The notes: generated by a model from the sequence alone, not told the origin. A stretch of 64,000 nt of DNA from Desulfosudis oleivorans Hxd3 (GCF_000018405.1 NC_009943.1:1243001-1307000); one strand, 5' to 3'. Shown: positions 27,566-36,868, counted from the stretch's first letter. Made by a program: numbers and translations.

Positions 27566-29719
27566 ATGCAAAAAACCCATTACGCGGTCTGCAATATCTG
27601 CGAGAGCACCTGTGGCCTTGAAATCGTTACTGACGGCAAAAATATAATTTCCATCAAGGGCGACAGGCAGAACCCCTTCAGTCGCGGTCACATCTGCCCC
27701 AAAGCCCAGGCGCACAAAGATATATACAATGACCCGGATCGTCTGCGACATCCGGTTCGCCGAAATGGGGATCACTGGGAAAAAATATCCTGGAATGAAG
27801 CCATCCGGGAAGTCGCTGGCCGTCTTGTCAGCATTCAGAAAAAACACGGTAATGACGCTCTTGCCTTTTATTATGGAGACCCGGCGCTTCATAACAATGC
27901 CACCTTTCTGATGCTGAAGCCGTTTAAAAAATCCCTGAAATCCAAAAATCTGTATTCCGCTATTTCCGTGGATTCTCTTCCCAAGATGCTGGTATCATAT
28001 CTTATGTACGGCAACCAGGTTGCCAACTCGATTCCTGATATCGATAGAACGGATTACATGCTGATACTGGGTGCCAATCCACTGGTGTCCAATGGAAGCC
28101 TGATGACCGCCTCCAACATAAAAAAACGGCTGAAAAATATTCAGGAGCGGGGCGGTCGAATTGTGGTGATAGACCCCAGGAAAAACGAAACCGCTGCTAT
28201 TGCGGATGATCATTATTTTATCCGTCCCGGAACCGATGCCCTGTTTCTTCTGGCTATGCTTCACACCATTTTCAGAGAGGGGCTGTATAATAATGGGAAC
28301 GTGCTTTCCATCGTTAAAGGGGTGGATGAATTACGTGAACTGGTGAAACCTTTCACGCCGGAACGCGTGAGCAGACGTGTCAGCATTCCTGCCGACGACA
28401 TCCGCAAGCTGACCCGGGAATTCGCCACTGCTGAATCAGCCGTTTGTTACGGACGTATGGGTATAAGCACCCAGGAATACGGAAGTACAACCACCTGGTT
28501 GATGGAAGTGGTCAATATTGTCACGGGAAATCTGGATCGACCGGGCGGAGTGATGTTTACCACGCCGGCGGCGAACCTGGCCGGCATCGCCAAGCTTCTG
28601 AAGGAAACCGGCAGCTTCAACCAGCACCGGAGCCGGGTCGGCGGACTGCCTGAATTCAATGGTGAGCTGCCGGTGGCCGCCCTTGCCGAGGAAATGGAAA
28701 CTTCCGGTCCCGGGCAGGTCAAAGCGCTGGTGACCCTTGCCGGTAATATCTGTCTGTCCCGGCCCAACAGTGGCCGGTTGCTCAGGGCGCTTGGAAACCT
28801 TGAGTACATCGTCTCCATCGACATCTACATCAATGAAACCAGCCGGCACGCCAATATAATATTGCCGCCGGCGTGTTCTCTTGAGGAGGATCACTTTGAA
28901 GCGATTTTTTACGCCCTGGCGGTTCGCAACATTGTAAATTACTCAACCTCCGTGTTCCCGAAACCAGTGGATGCCAAGCATGACTGGGAAATACTCCTTG
29001 CCCTCATCGCCGCCTTAAACAGTGCGCGTGGTTTTTTGCCCTCGATTCCCGGACGCATTATGCACCCATTCATGCGCGTATTTAATCCCAAAAGACAGCT
29101 GGACCTTCTGCTTCGCCTCGGCCCCCATTCGCTGTCCCTTAAAAAGCTGAAACAATCACCCCACGGTATTGACCTGGGTCCGCTTGAGCCAAGGGTCAAA
29201 CAGGTAATTAATACGCCTGACAAAAAAATAAAACTGATTCCCGAAAATTTCCTGAAAGAAGTTGAAAGACTAAATAAAAGTTTGGACGAAAAATTGCCCC
29301 TGGAAAAAGGAGCGTTACAACTCATCGGGCGACGTTCGCGTAAAGGAATGAATTCCTGGCTTCACAACTGCCCGAGCCTTCAACGGGGAAAAATCGAATG
29401 CACCCTTCTGATGAATCCCGAGGACGCCCGGCAACGCGAATTTGAAAACGGTCAAATCGTGAAAGTTGCCACATCCAACGGCAGTATTGAAATCGAGATG
29501 GAAACAACCCTTGAGATGATGCCGGGGGTTGTCAGTATCCCCCATGGCTGGGGACATGACCTTCCGGGTGTAAAATTATCACTGGCCAAGACCAGACCCG
29601 GGGTCAATGTAAACCTGATCACCAATGATGATTTGATTGACAAAGGGTCGGGTACGTCCGTGCTCTATGGAATTCCGGTGGTCGTGACGTCTGTTGAACA
29701 ATTAAAAGGGAACCTATGA
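27566..29719 (+). CDS. Molybdopterin oxidoreductase (DMSO-reductase family), second of two
   Basis: 717 residues, paralogous to the upstream gene over its length. The same cluster spacing is present (Cys9-x2-Cys12-x3-Cys16-x27-Cys44), then GANPLVSNGSL, VVIDPRKNETAAIADDHYF, RPGTDALFLLAML, and the C-terminal TLLMNPEDARQREFENGQIV. No signal peptide. ATG 27566 is preceded by CGGAGA. It lies 85 bases after its paralogue, and its stop overlaps the next start by 4 bases (ATGA). The pair could form a heterodimer or act on successive intermediates; neither has a recognisable specificity. Confidence 0.88.
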   Translation: MQKTHYAVCNICESTCGLEIVTDGKNIISIKGDRQNPFSRGHICPKAQAHKDIYNDPDRLRHPVRRNGDHWEKISWNEAIREVAGRLVSIQKKHGNDALAFYYGDPALHNNATFLMLKPFKKSLKSKNLYSAISVDSLPKMLVSYLMYGNQVANSIPDIDRTDYMLILGANPLVSNGSLMTASNIKKRLKNIQERGGRIVVIDPRKNETAAIADDHYFIRPGTDALFLLAMLHTIFREGLYNNGNVLSIVKGVDELRELVKPFTPERVSRRVSIPADDIRKLTREFATAESAVCYGRMGISTQEYGSTTTWLMEVVNIVTGNLDRPGGVMFTTPAANLAGIAKLLKETGSFNQHRSRVGGLPEFNGELPVAALAEEMETSGPGQVKALVTLAGNICLSRPNSGRLLRALGNLEYIVSIDIYINETSRHANIILPPACSLEEDHFEAIFYALAVRNIVNYSTSVFPKPVDAKHDWEILLALIAALNSARGFLPSIPGRIMHPFMRVFNPKRQLDLLLRLGPHSLSLKKLKQSPHGIDLGPLEPRVKQVINTPDKKIKLIPENFLKEVERLNKSLDEKLPLEKGALQLIGRRSRKGMNSWLHNCPSLQRGKIECTLLMNPEDARQREFENGQIVKVATSNGSIEIEMETTLEMMPGVVSIPHGWGHDLPGVKLSLAKTRPGVNVNLITNDDLIDKGSGTSVLYGIPVVVTSVEQLKGNL

Positions 29720-30942
29720 AAAATTCAGCTTTTAATCTCACATTGCGCGTTATTGTGGTTATCGTGATGCTTTGTGCCGCGTCTCCGGTTTTGGGAGAAT
29801 ATGATTGGGATATAAAAACGCCAATCCCCTCTTACGACCCTCTGTGGGATACCTTCAGCGTCATGTGGGAAAACCGCTGGGAAGGCGAAAACACTGACGA
29901 AATGATCTCCCTTCTTGAAAAACTTGAAACAAAATACAGCGACAGGATTGAACCCTGCCTTTTTCTTGGCAGGTGTTACTACATAAAGGGCCTTCACCAA
30001 TTAAGTGAACGGCACAATTTCAATAAAATCGCTGAAACATATGCGGTAAAAGCATATAAAATAGACAATGATAATTTCCATGCCTTTTTCCTGCTTTTAA
30101 ATGCACTAAGCAGCCGTGAGGACTACAATTATATCATGTCCAATTATGGTGAATGGATTCATGCGATGAGTCCTCTCAAAGAACTAGCCGCTCTGCCTGA
30201 TCTGCCTCCATCAGAAGCGTGGCATGAGGCCAGGAAAAATTGGGAACAGAAGCACGATATTGCTCATCTTCGAATAGCCATCAAACAGATTGAAGCCATT
30301 GCAAAGAAGAACCCCAACGACGGCCTTTCACAACTATGGGCATGCCAGGCATACTACAAGCTGGGTGATTATTATATGCAGCAGGGCGAGCATAAAAAAA
30401 TGGGCGTTCCAAACTACCAGATCGCCATGGAATATGCAGAGAAGGCCCTTAAATTAATGCCCTATAGTGTAGAGGCGCATTACTGGTACCAGCTTTCCCT
30501 TTCCAGAAAGATACAGGTCGCGAACATTTTTACTAAAGCCTTGTATTTAAACACACTAATGGATCATTTGATTTTTTGCATTCAGGAAAATGCCTTGTAT
30601 GAATTTGGTGGCCCGGTAGATTGCGTTGCAACCATGATTGTGGAAGGTGGATGGGTATGCGAAAAAGCCATGGACATGGCTGGATTCAACATGAATATAA
30701 TTATCAACATGCTTCAAACCAACCAAATCCTGTTTCCGGATAACACTTACAATGCCTATATTACCGCGGTGCTCATGGATAACGAGAACCGAGAACAGGA
30801 AGCCCTTGCAGTATTGGAAGAATTGTTAAAGAAAGGGCCGCCGGCGCCTGATCATCCAAACAGAAACAATGCACTTTATATACATGCATACAACTTGTCC
30901 AATGCATTGCATGAAAAACTGGTTTCAGAAATTAAATCCTGA
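29716..30942 (+). CDS. Exported TPR-like helical-repeat protein
   Basis: 408 residues with a Sec signal peptide (hydrophobic VIVVIVMLCAASPVLG, probable cleavage before EYDW; no proper lipobox). The remainder is alpha-helical with TPR-like segments, for example LEKLETKYSDRIEPCLFLGR, YAVKAYKIDNDNFHAFFLLL and YAEKALKLMPYSVEAHYWYQ. The start overlaps the stop of the molybdopterin gene (ATGA), so it is co-translated despite its different location. It might sense or bind a substrate in the periplasm. No known function is recognised. Confidence 0.75.
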   Translation: MKNSAFNLTLRVIVVIVMLCAASPVLGEYDWDIKTPIPSYDPLWDTFSVMWENRWEGENTDEMISLLEKLETKYSDRIEPCLFLGRCYYIKGLHQLSERHNFNKIAETYAVKAYKIDNDNFHAFFLLLNALSSREDYNYIMSNYGEWIHAMSPLKELAALPDLPPSEAWHEARKNWEQKHDIAHLRIAIKQIEAIAKKNPNDGLSQLWACQAYYKLGDYYMQQGEHKKMGVPNYQIAMEYAEKALKLMPYSVEAHYWYQLSLSRKIQVANIFTKALYLNTLMDHLIFCIQENALYEFGGPVDCVATMIVEGGWVCEKAMDMAGFNMNIIINMLQTNQILFPDNTYNAYITAVLMDNENREQEALAVLEELLKKGPPAPDHPNRNNALYIHAYNLSNALHEKLVSEIKS

Positions 30943-30990
30943 TCCAGATCAACTGAGAGTACAGAGTGGGGGCAGCCCTTAAACGTCGAG

Positions 30991-31014
30991 CTCAAAACTT
31001 ACTGGTTTTTTGAG
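30991..31014 (+). terminator. Weak hairpin after the catabolic cluster
   Basis: CTCAAAA and TTTTGAG arms around a 10-base loop, 48 bases after the preceding stop. There is no clear T-run, so function is doubtful. Nothing else notable is seen in the 267-base gap before the amidase. Confidence 0.25.
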
Positions 31015-31209
31015 GTGGGAGAGTTGTTTTTAACTGGACCTGCCCTTTAATGGGCGACCCCAGCCGAAGATATTGACAGGCAGGGCGACATTGTTATGCA
31101 GTACACACACAAAATCTCTTATCCGCTCAGTAAGTTTGCCGTCCGGCCTTGCTTGTGATTACAGAAGGCAGGTGAAGTTTCTAATTTTCATAATACGAGG
31201 TGAAAAAAT

Positions 31210-32622
31210 ATGACAAGTCATAAGCAGGTCAGCGCTTTTTGCGATGACATTATCTCCAATATGGATGCCGTAGAAATTGCCCGCCATATTGCCGCTGGAG
31301 AAATAAAAGCATCAGAAGCAGTTGAAGCTTCAATTTTGCGGGCAGAAAAAGTCAACCCCGAACTTAACGCCATTGTGACTGAAACATTCGAAGACGCCCT
31401 TGAAAAAGCGAAAGCCCCTCTTGACAATTTTTTTTACGGGGTTCCGTCCTTTATTAAAGATAATGATGAAGTGAAAGGTTTTCCCACGCTGCAGGGCTCG
31501 CGGGCTGTGGCCAAGGTGCCTTCGCCTGAATCCAGTGAATTCGTCAGGCAGTTCCTTTCGACCGGGTTAATTTGCCTTGGCAAAACATCATTACCGGAAT
31601 TTGGTTTAACGGCTACGACGGAACCGTTGGCGTCCGGCCCTACACGAAATCCCTGGAATTCTGATTTTTCCACGGGCGGTTCCTCCGGCGGAAGCGCCGC
31701 ATTGGTGGCGGCAGGCGTTGTTCCGATTGCTCATGGCAATGACGGCGGCGGCTCCATCAGGATCCCCGCGTCCTGCTGCGGGGTTGTCGGTTTAAAGCCG
31801 AGCAGAGACAGGCTGGTAAACATGGAGGCCGGAAAATATCTGCCCGTCAATATCCTGCACGAAGGCGTTCTTACACGCACGGTCCGGGACACGGCCTATT
31901 TTTTTCATGCGGCCGAACAATATTACAAAAATCCAAAGTTTCCTGAAATCGGACTTGTTGAGCACCCCGGCAAAAAACGTCTGAAAATCGGTATTTTTAC
32001 AGATTCGCCGTATAGCGAAGCCTGTGACAAGGATATAGCCGAAGCGGTTTACAGTGTGGGAAAAGACTGTGAGCGCCTGGGGCATAAAGTAGAGGAAATC
32101 TCTTGTCCGGCGACAAAACAGATGGGTGATGATTTTATCGTTTACTGGGGGATGTTGGCGTTTTCAATTAAACATTTCGGCAGCCTGTTTTTCGGGAAAG
32201 GGTTTGACAAAACAAAAGTGGAACCCCTTACATCCGGTTTGAGCCGGTATTTTTTAAAAAAATCATATAAGCTTCCGCTTTTGCCGCTTCGCATGATGCA
32301 GTTTACCCGGCTTTATAAAAAAATTTTGGAAGAATATGATGTGCTTCTGTCTCCCGCCCTGGGGCATGAGCCTCCTGAAATCGGTTATATGGGCCCGGAC
32401 CTGCCGTTTGAAATTGCGCTTGAAAGGCTTGAAAAATTTGTGCCGTTTACGCCGCCGCAGAACGTTACCGGAACCCCGGCCATTTCATTGCCGTCAGGCC
32501 ATCAAACGTCAAACGGGCTGCCGGTTGCGATACAATTCGCAGCCGGGCTTGGCCAGGACAAAACCCTGCTGGAACTGGCTTTTGAAATCGAAGAAGCCAG
32601 GCCCTGGCCACTTATCGGATAG
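31210..32622 (+). CDS. Amidase (amidase-signature family)
   Basis: 470-residue amidase-signature enzyme hydrolysing an amide to acid plus ammonia. The Ser-cisSer-Lys triad is visible: Lys83 in SFIKDND, the cis-Ser in the Gly/Ser-rich STGGSSGGSAAL, and the nucleophile Ser in GNDGGGSIRIPAS. Start ATG 31210 is preceded by GAGGTG at 7 bases. It is separated from the cluster by 267 bases and may have its own promoter. A C-terminal QNVTGTPAISLPSG segment is typical. GatA-type tRNA amidation is unlikely, as no gatB or gatC is nearby. Confidence 0.9.
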   Translation: MTSHKQVSAFCDDIISNMDAVEIARHIAAGEIKASEAVEASILRAEKVNPELNAIVTETFEDALEKAKAPLDNFFYGVPSFIKDNDEVKGFPTLQGSRAVAKVPSPESSEFVRQFLSTGLICLGKTSLPEFGLTATTEPLASGPTRNPWNSDFSTGGSSGGSAALVAAGVVPIAHGNDGGGSIRIPASCCGVVGLKPSRDRLVNMEAGKYLPVNILHEGVLTRTVRDTAYFFHAAEQYYKNPKFPEIGLVEHPGKKRLKIGIFTDSPYSEACDKDIAEAVYSVGKDCERLGHKVEEISCPATKQMGDDFIVYWGMLAFSIKHFGSLFFGKGFDKTKVEPLTSGLSRYFLKKSYKLPLLPLRMMQFTRLYKKILEEYDVLLSPALGHEPPEIGYMGPDLPFEIALERLEKFVPFTPPQNVTGTPAISLPSGHQTSNGLPVAIQFAAGLGQDKTLLELAFEIEEARPWPLIG

Positions 32623-32631
32623 TTCCGTATA

Positions 32632-32764
32632 CCCCTCAAAACCACCGAAAAACAAGGCCTAGAGTGCCCTTTTTACCCCTGAAAAAGGACATTCTAAGCT
32701 CTTTATTATGGAAGGCGAAAAGCCTTCCGCTGCATTTTTACCCTCAAAAAGGTGGTTTTAAGGG
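32632..32764. repeat. Nested inverted repeats between convergent genes
   Basis: Outer arms CCCCTCAAAACCACC (32632-32646) and GGTGGTTTTAAGGG (32751-32764) enclose two hairpins. One is at 32660-32696 (13 of 15 paired); the other is a perfect 7-bp stem GGAAGGC/GCCTTCC at 32710-32728. Together they would form a three-way-junction-like fold. It lies between the amidase and the convergent YhbY gene, so a bidirectional terminator or a small mobile or RNA element are both possible. Confidence 0.6.
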
Positions 32765-32813
32765 CTAAATATCGAAATCCCTCGAATTGTCCTGCTAAGG
32801 TTTCATTGGATAG

Positions 32814-33119
32814 TCAGGGGAGAGTGATCTTTCGTTTTTCAGGATCCTGGTGCTGCCTGAAGAGAATCGCCGTGTGGCCGATGGTTCCGGCTACCTCACA
32901 TTTATTCTCGACTTCAATACGTTCGATGATCTCTTTTTTTTGATCTTTTTCTTTAAAAGCAAGCAACTTTAATTTTATAAGTTCATGGGTATCAAGGGCT
33001 TCATCGATTGTTCGAATAACTGCATCTGTTATTCCTTTTTGACCAATTGACACCACCGGCTTAAGGCTGTGAGCAAGCTCTCTTAAATATTTTCGTTGAA
33101 ACCCCTTTAACTGCGTCAT
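32814..33119 (-). CDS. yhbY: YhbY/CRS1-type RNA-binding protein
   Basis: 101 residues, a single CRM (YhbY) domain, which associates with the assembling 50S ribosomal subunit in bacteria. Diagnostic segments: GFQRKYLRELAHSLKPVV, the GxxG-type loop IGQKGIT, HELIKLKLL and AGTIGHTAILFR. A ribosome-binding AAAGGA lies about 11 bases before ATG 33119. It is a single gene convergent with the amidase. Confidence 0.92.
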   Translation of the reverse strand: MTQLKGFQRKYLRELAHSLKPVVSIGQKGITDAVIRTIDEALDTHELIKLKLLAFKEKDQKKEIIERIEVENKCEVAGTIGHTAILFRQHQDPEKRKITLP

Positions 33120-33489
33120 AGTGTTTTATTTCCTTTTTTAGTAAAGGGGGCAAGTCCTCCCTTGACTCATATCTCTTAAGACACGCCCCGTATCATAAAT
33201 TCATATCATACTTTTTGGGATTTACAAATGTCCCAGGTGGAGAAACGGCAGAAATTCCGGGGACAGAAGTTCCGGGAAATTCCGAAATTCCGGTGACAGT
33301 ATATCTATTTCAAATCTATTACCTGCAGGAAAGAAGTATACTGATGTCTCCGGAATCTCCCCGGAATTCAAAAATATTGCCATGCAGGACAGCCCCTGCT
33401 ATAGATATTGACAGGCAAAAATGCCATATCCATATATCCAGGCAGCATTCAAAGGCATAAATGGAATTGTACAAATGAAAAAGGGTTTC
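33120..33489. other. Intergenic region with short direct repeats
   Basis: Holds repeated AAATTCCGGGGACAG-like units at 33251-33299 followed by the second copy of the 35-base repeat. Short open frames here have no ribosome-binding site or recognisable product. Promoters for the flanking genes must lie here, but no strong match was seen. Confidence 0.5.
33292..33326 (+). repeat. 35-base dispersed repeat, copy 2
   Basis: Matches 24764-24798 at 31 of 35 bases. It is preceded here by imperfect repeats of AATTCCGG.GACAG, a composition typical of short extragenic repeats mobilised by transposase-like proteins. Confidence 0.6.
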
Positions 33490-33879
33490 ATGATCAATCA
33501 AATCAGCGATCGGGAGTTTTGGGCGGGGAAACATCACTACCTTATCGGCGACGATAACATTTTTTATGTTACCCTGAATGGCGATGCCGACGATGAAATG
33601 GGTATTGAAATTGACCGTATGATCAATCGTATGGTTGAGGATATTGACGGTGAGATTGATTTGCTGATCGATCTTAACCGCGCGGGGAAAACGTCTTCCA
33701 GGTCGAGAAAGTTTTTCAAGGCCTTTACCGAGACGGGCAAATGCCGAAAGGTCGCCCTTTTCGGAATGCATCCCGTGTCCATGGTCATCGCTTCGTTTGT
33801 CATGGGTGTTTCGAGAAACAATGACATGAAATTTTTCAAAACCCGGGAAGACGCCATGAAATGGCTCAGGCATACGTGA
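33490..33879 (+). CDS. STAS/SpoIIAA-like protein
   Basis: 129 residues from ATG 33490 (AAAGGG just upstream; ATG 33475 also possible). The pattern is like the SpoIIAA/STAS-like single-domain proteins common in sulfate reducers: YLIGDDNIFYVTLNGDADDE, then IDLLIDLNRAGKTSSRSRKF, then KVALFGMHPVSMVIASFVMG and a C-terminal FKTREDAMKWL. These usually bind lipid or regulate partners in signalling. It is 31 bases ahead of a hybrid kinase gene and is probably its partner. Confidence 0.65.
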   Translation: MINQISDREFWAGKHHYLIGDDNIFYVTLNGDADDEMGIEIDRMINRMVEDIDGEIDLLIDLNRAGKTSSRSRKFFKAFTETGKCRKVALFGMHPVSMVIASFVMGVSRNNDMKFFKTREDAMKWLRHT

Positions 33880-33910
33880 ACCCTTATCTGCCCCTTCTCG
33901 CCGAGACCAT

Positions 33911-35242
33911 ATGAACAAGAGTGAAGAAACAAGAATTGATCAGCTGATCCGGCATATGATGCGGATCGCCCGGGGCGATTATGAAGACCGCCTGACCGTG
34001 TCGGACCGGAACGATGAACTGGATGCGCTTACCATCGCCGTGAAAATGATGACGGATGACATCAAGGCATCCATCGAGGAAATCAAGGACCTCCAGGAGA
34101 AAGTGCACCGGCTGAAAAAGATGGAAGCCCTGGGCCTTCTGGCCGGGGGCGTGGCCCACGATTTGAATAATATCCTGTCCGGCATTCTGACCTATCCTGA
34201 ACTGCTGCTTATGGACACCGCCCTCTCCGAAAAAACAAGAAATGGCCTGGAAGTCATCCGGGGGGCGGCGGTACGGGCAGCCGCCGTTGTCAATGACCTG
34301 ATGAGTCTCGCCAGAGGAATCGACTCGGAGAAGAGCCCTCTGGTGTTGAACGACATGATTGACGAATTTTTACTGACCCCTGAATTTATCCGCATCCGTG
34401 ATGCCGCCCACGGTATCCGGATCCAGGCCGATCTGGAACCCGGGCTCAGGCATATCAATGCCTCGAAAATAAGCATGTTCAAGCTGCTGTTAAATTTCGT
34501 CATGAACGCCGTGGAAGCCGTGGACGGGGAAGGGGATATCATTATTTGCACGAAAAATCTCCATCTGTATACCCCCCTATCCGGTTATGAACTGATTGAA
34601 AAGGGAGAATATGTGGTTCTGACGGTCTCCGACACCGGTTCCGGTATTTCTCCAGACCAGCTGGAGCGCATCTTCGAGCCGTTTTACTCAACGAAGATCA
34701 TGGGGAAGAGCGGGACGGGGCTGGGGTTGACGATTGTATGGAACATCATCCGGGATCACCAGGGGTAAGTCAACATCGTCAGCGGTGAACAGGGGACCCG
34801 TTTTGAATGCTTTTTCCCCGTAACCCAAAGCCCTCAGGAAGAAAATAGGAGCCAGCCCGTTAATGCAGGCAGAGGCTGCGGACAGCGCATTCTGGTGGTG
34901 GACGATGAACCGCTTCAGCGGAAATTGCTGTGCGAGATTTTGAACACCCTGGGATATTCTCCCGTGGCGGTTCAGAGCGGCGATGAGGCCGTCGCCTGCG
35001 TTCAAACGCAGTCTTTCGACCTGATTCTGCTTGACATGATTCTTTCCCATGGCATAAACGGCCGCCAAACATACGAACGGATCCTGGAAATGGTTCCCAG
35101 GCAGAGAGCCATTATTATCAGCGGATATACCGAAACAGAAGATATGGCCGCTGCCATGGGGATGGGGGCGGGTGGTTTTATTCAGAAGCCTTACACCATT
35201 GATAAAATCCGCCAGGCCATTGAAACGGAACTGTCTCGATGA
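33911..35242 (+). pseudogene. Hybrid histidine kinase-receiver interrupted by one stop codon
   Basis: One continuous frame except for TAA at 34766-34768. Before it: a HAMP-like N-terminus without membrane segments, H-box GGVAHDLNN (about residue 82), N-box FVMNAVEAV, G1 DTGSGIS, F-box IFEPFYSTK and G2 [10 protein letters not shown]. After it, the last ATPase strand (VNIVSGEQGTRFECFFPV) and a receiver with ILVVDDE, phosphoacceptor in LILLDMIL and IQKPY. Family members have an aromatic residue where TAA stands (G-Y-V), so a single TAY-to-TAA change explains it. The receiver part has no convincing start of its own. The truncated product would stop just short of completing its ATPase domain. Confidence 0.8.
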
Positions 35243-35371
35243 AGTTGAAATGAAGCAATCCCGGGAGCCGGATACTGCCCCCGTTTTTTGCCCGTTTTCC
35301 AGCTTGTCCATTCTTTTGCGAAGCGTGTCGGGGTTGCTTCTCAGTTTTTCCGCGGCACCACCGGGTGACCT

Positions 35372-36562
35372 CTATTTTTCACCGGCCGCGGCCACAACCC
35401 GGTTACGTCCGGCCCGCTTGGCCTCGTAAAGGGCTACATCGGCCGTCTTAAGCAGTTCGTTGATATTATCAATATCGTCTGAAGGGCAACTGGCGACACC
35501 AAAACTGGCGGTTACCTGGATGATATTGCCATCGACAATAATTTCCGCATTCGCGATACTGGCCCGCTGACGCTCGGCCACCTTGACCGCGCCGGCCAGT
35601 GTTGTGGCTGGCAGCAGCATCGCGAACTCCTCCCCGCCGTAGCGGCCGACCTCGTCGGTTGGCCGGGCCTTTTCCGTCAGGATCGTCGCGATTTTTACCA
35701 GCACCTTGTCACCGGCAGCATGGCCGTAAGTATCGTTTATGGCCTTGAAGTGATCGATGTCTATCATGATACAGGAAATATGGGACGATGGGCGTCGCTG
35801 GCCGCTGGACAACTCTTTTTCGCTGCGTTCAATAAAGGTTCTGCGGTTGGTCAGTCGGGTCAGCCCGTCAACTGTGGACATTTTTCGGTAGACGTCTTCC
35901 CGGACGCCCCAGCGCTTGAAAGTCACGATGGTGATATAAAGCATAATTGTCAGGGAAACCGTTATAAACACCTGCACGCCGAACCAGACCGGTAGCGGCG
36001 ATCCGTCCGGATGAAGCGGAATGCGAGTGAAGAGCGGCGCGTGGCGAAACATCCCGCTGCTGTCCATAACGATGAAGGCAACCAGCGCCCCGAAGGAAGC
36101 CAAATATGCCAGCCGAACTTTACGGATATCCGCCAGCGAAGAAGAAATGCTGGCACCAAAAAAAAGAAACAGCGCGCCGAAGGTGTAATACGTTCCGGTG
36201 AACCAGGACCCGGCACAAACGATGACGACATAAGAGCCGAACATAATGTTTTCCATCAGTGGCCAGCTGGATTTTTGCCGGCGCCGGTGAAAGGCCGCCA
36301 GGATGAAGTAGAGTAGCAGTACGAAGACAAACCCATACAGTGACAGCAATGCAATGACGATCGACCTGTCAAACCATTCGGGCGAAACAAGATAGGCGAC
36401 CAGAAGCACCCCGCCAATGAAGACCGGGGAGAACATTACCAGCAGGACGAGCAGTATCATACGGTCAATGTGGGGCCAGTCCAGGGGATTGGACAGCCAG
36501 CTGTGCTCAATCGAGCCTTCGGTTGCCGGCGTTAAAGAATTGTTTTTATCAGGATCAGCCAT
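35372..36562 (-). CDS. Membrane-bound diguanylate cyclase
   Basis: 396 residues with about six membrane segments in the first 200 (for example MILLVLLVMFSPVFIGGVLL) and a C-terminal GGDEF domain. The catalytic motif is GGEEF (YGGEEFAML), with DGLTRLTNRR and IDIDHFKAINDTYGH intact, so it should make cyclic di-GMP. An I-site RPTD lies five residues before GGEEF, indicating product inhibition. ATG 36562 has GGGAG eight bases upstream. The membrane part is a 6-TM sensor with no recognised ligand. It converges with the broken kinase gene. Confidence 0.92.
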   Translation of the reverse strand: MADPDKNNSLTPATEGSIEHSWLSNPLDWPHIDRMILLVLLVMFSPVFIGGVLLVAYLVSPEWFDRSIVIALLSLYGFVFVLLLYFILAAFHRRRQKSSWPLMENIMFGSYVVIVCAGSWFTGTYYTFGALFLFFGASISSSLADIRKVRLAYLASFGALVAFIVMDSSGMFRHAPLFTRIPLHPDGSPLPVWFGVQVFITVSLTIMLYITIVTFKRWGVREDVYRKMSTVDGLTRLTNRRTFIERSEKELSSGQRRPSSHISCIMIDIDHFKAINDTYGHAAGDKVLVKIATILTEKARPTDEVGRYGGEEFAMLLPATTLAGAVKVAERQRASIANAEIIVDGNIIQVTASFGVASCPSDDIDNINELLKTADVALYEAKRAGRNRVVAAAGEK

Positions 36563-36841
36563 GCGAAAGTCTCCCAGTCAATTCATCCCGTCCTAAATTC
36601 ATAACTTTTATAATATCAGATGCCGTTAATTTATAAAGAGATAACGGAGCGGCGCAGAGCATAAAGGCGGGGGAAGATAAGGCTGAAACCTTCCGCTGCA
36701 TATATGCCTCTCGTCATACAACTTCGCCTTAACTAAATCTGGATTCCAGCTCGAAGGCAGGTATGAAGAGGGATTGTGATAATAATTAAGGGGAACTTAG
36801 GGCCGCCCTTCATGTTTTCATGTTTGGGGCTCAACAAAAAC
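36563..36841. other. Intergenic region before repeat copy 2
   Basis: AT-rich, no credible open frame. A CCTTCCGCTGCAT segment near 36690 is shared with 32723, otherwise nothing recognisable. The diguanylate cyclase promoter should lie at its left edge. Confidence 0.4.
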
Positions 36842-36864
36842 GGAAAATTCTTTAAATATTCGGG
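36842..36864 (+). repeat. Right-end fragment of the 265-bp element
   Basis: GGAAAATTCTTTAAATATTC followed by GGG resembles the right end of the full copies and abuts copy 2, with TTAG between them, as if one element inserted against another. Confidence 0.5.
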
Positions 36865-36868
36865 TTAG

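Noticed and set aside
31210-32622. GatA subunit of tRNA amidotransferase
   Set aside because: The amidase signature fits, but gatB/gatC are absent and the linker regions look like a stand-alone amidase.
33215-33460. Short plus-strand open frame of 81 residues
   Set aside because: Lies in a repeat-rich intergenic stretch, lacks a ribosome-binding site and has no recognisable product.
34895-35242. Independent response-regulator gene
   Set aside because: The GTG start at 34895 would omit the first strand of the receiver; the frame is continuous with the upstream kinase apart from one stop codon.
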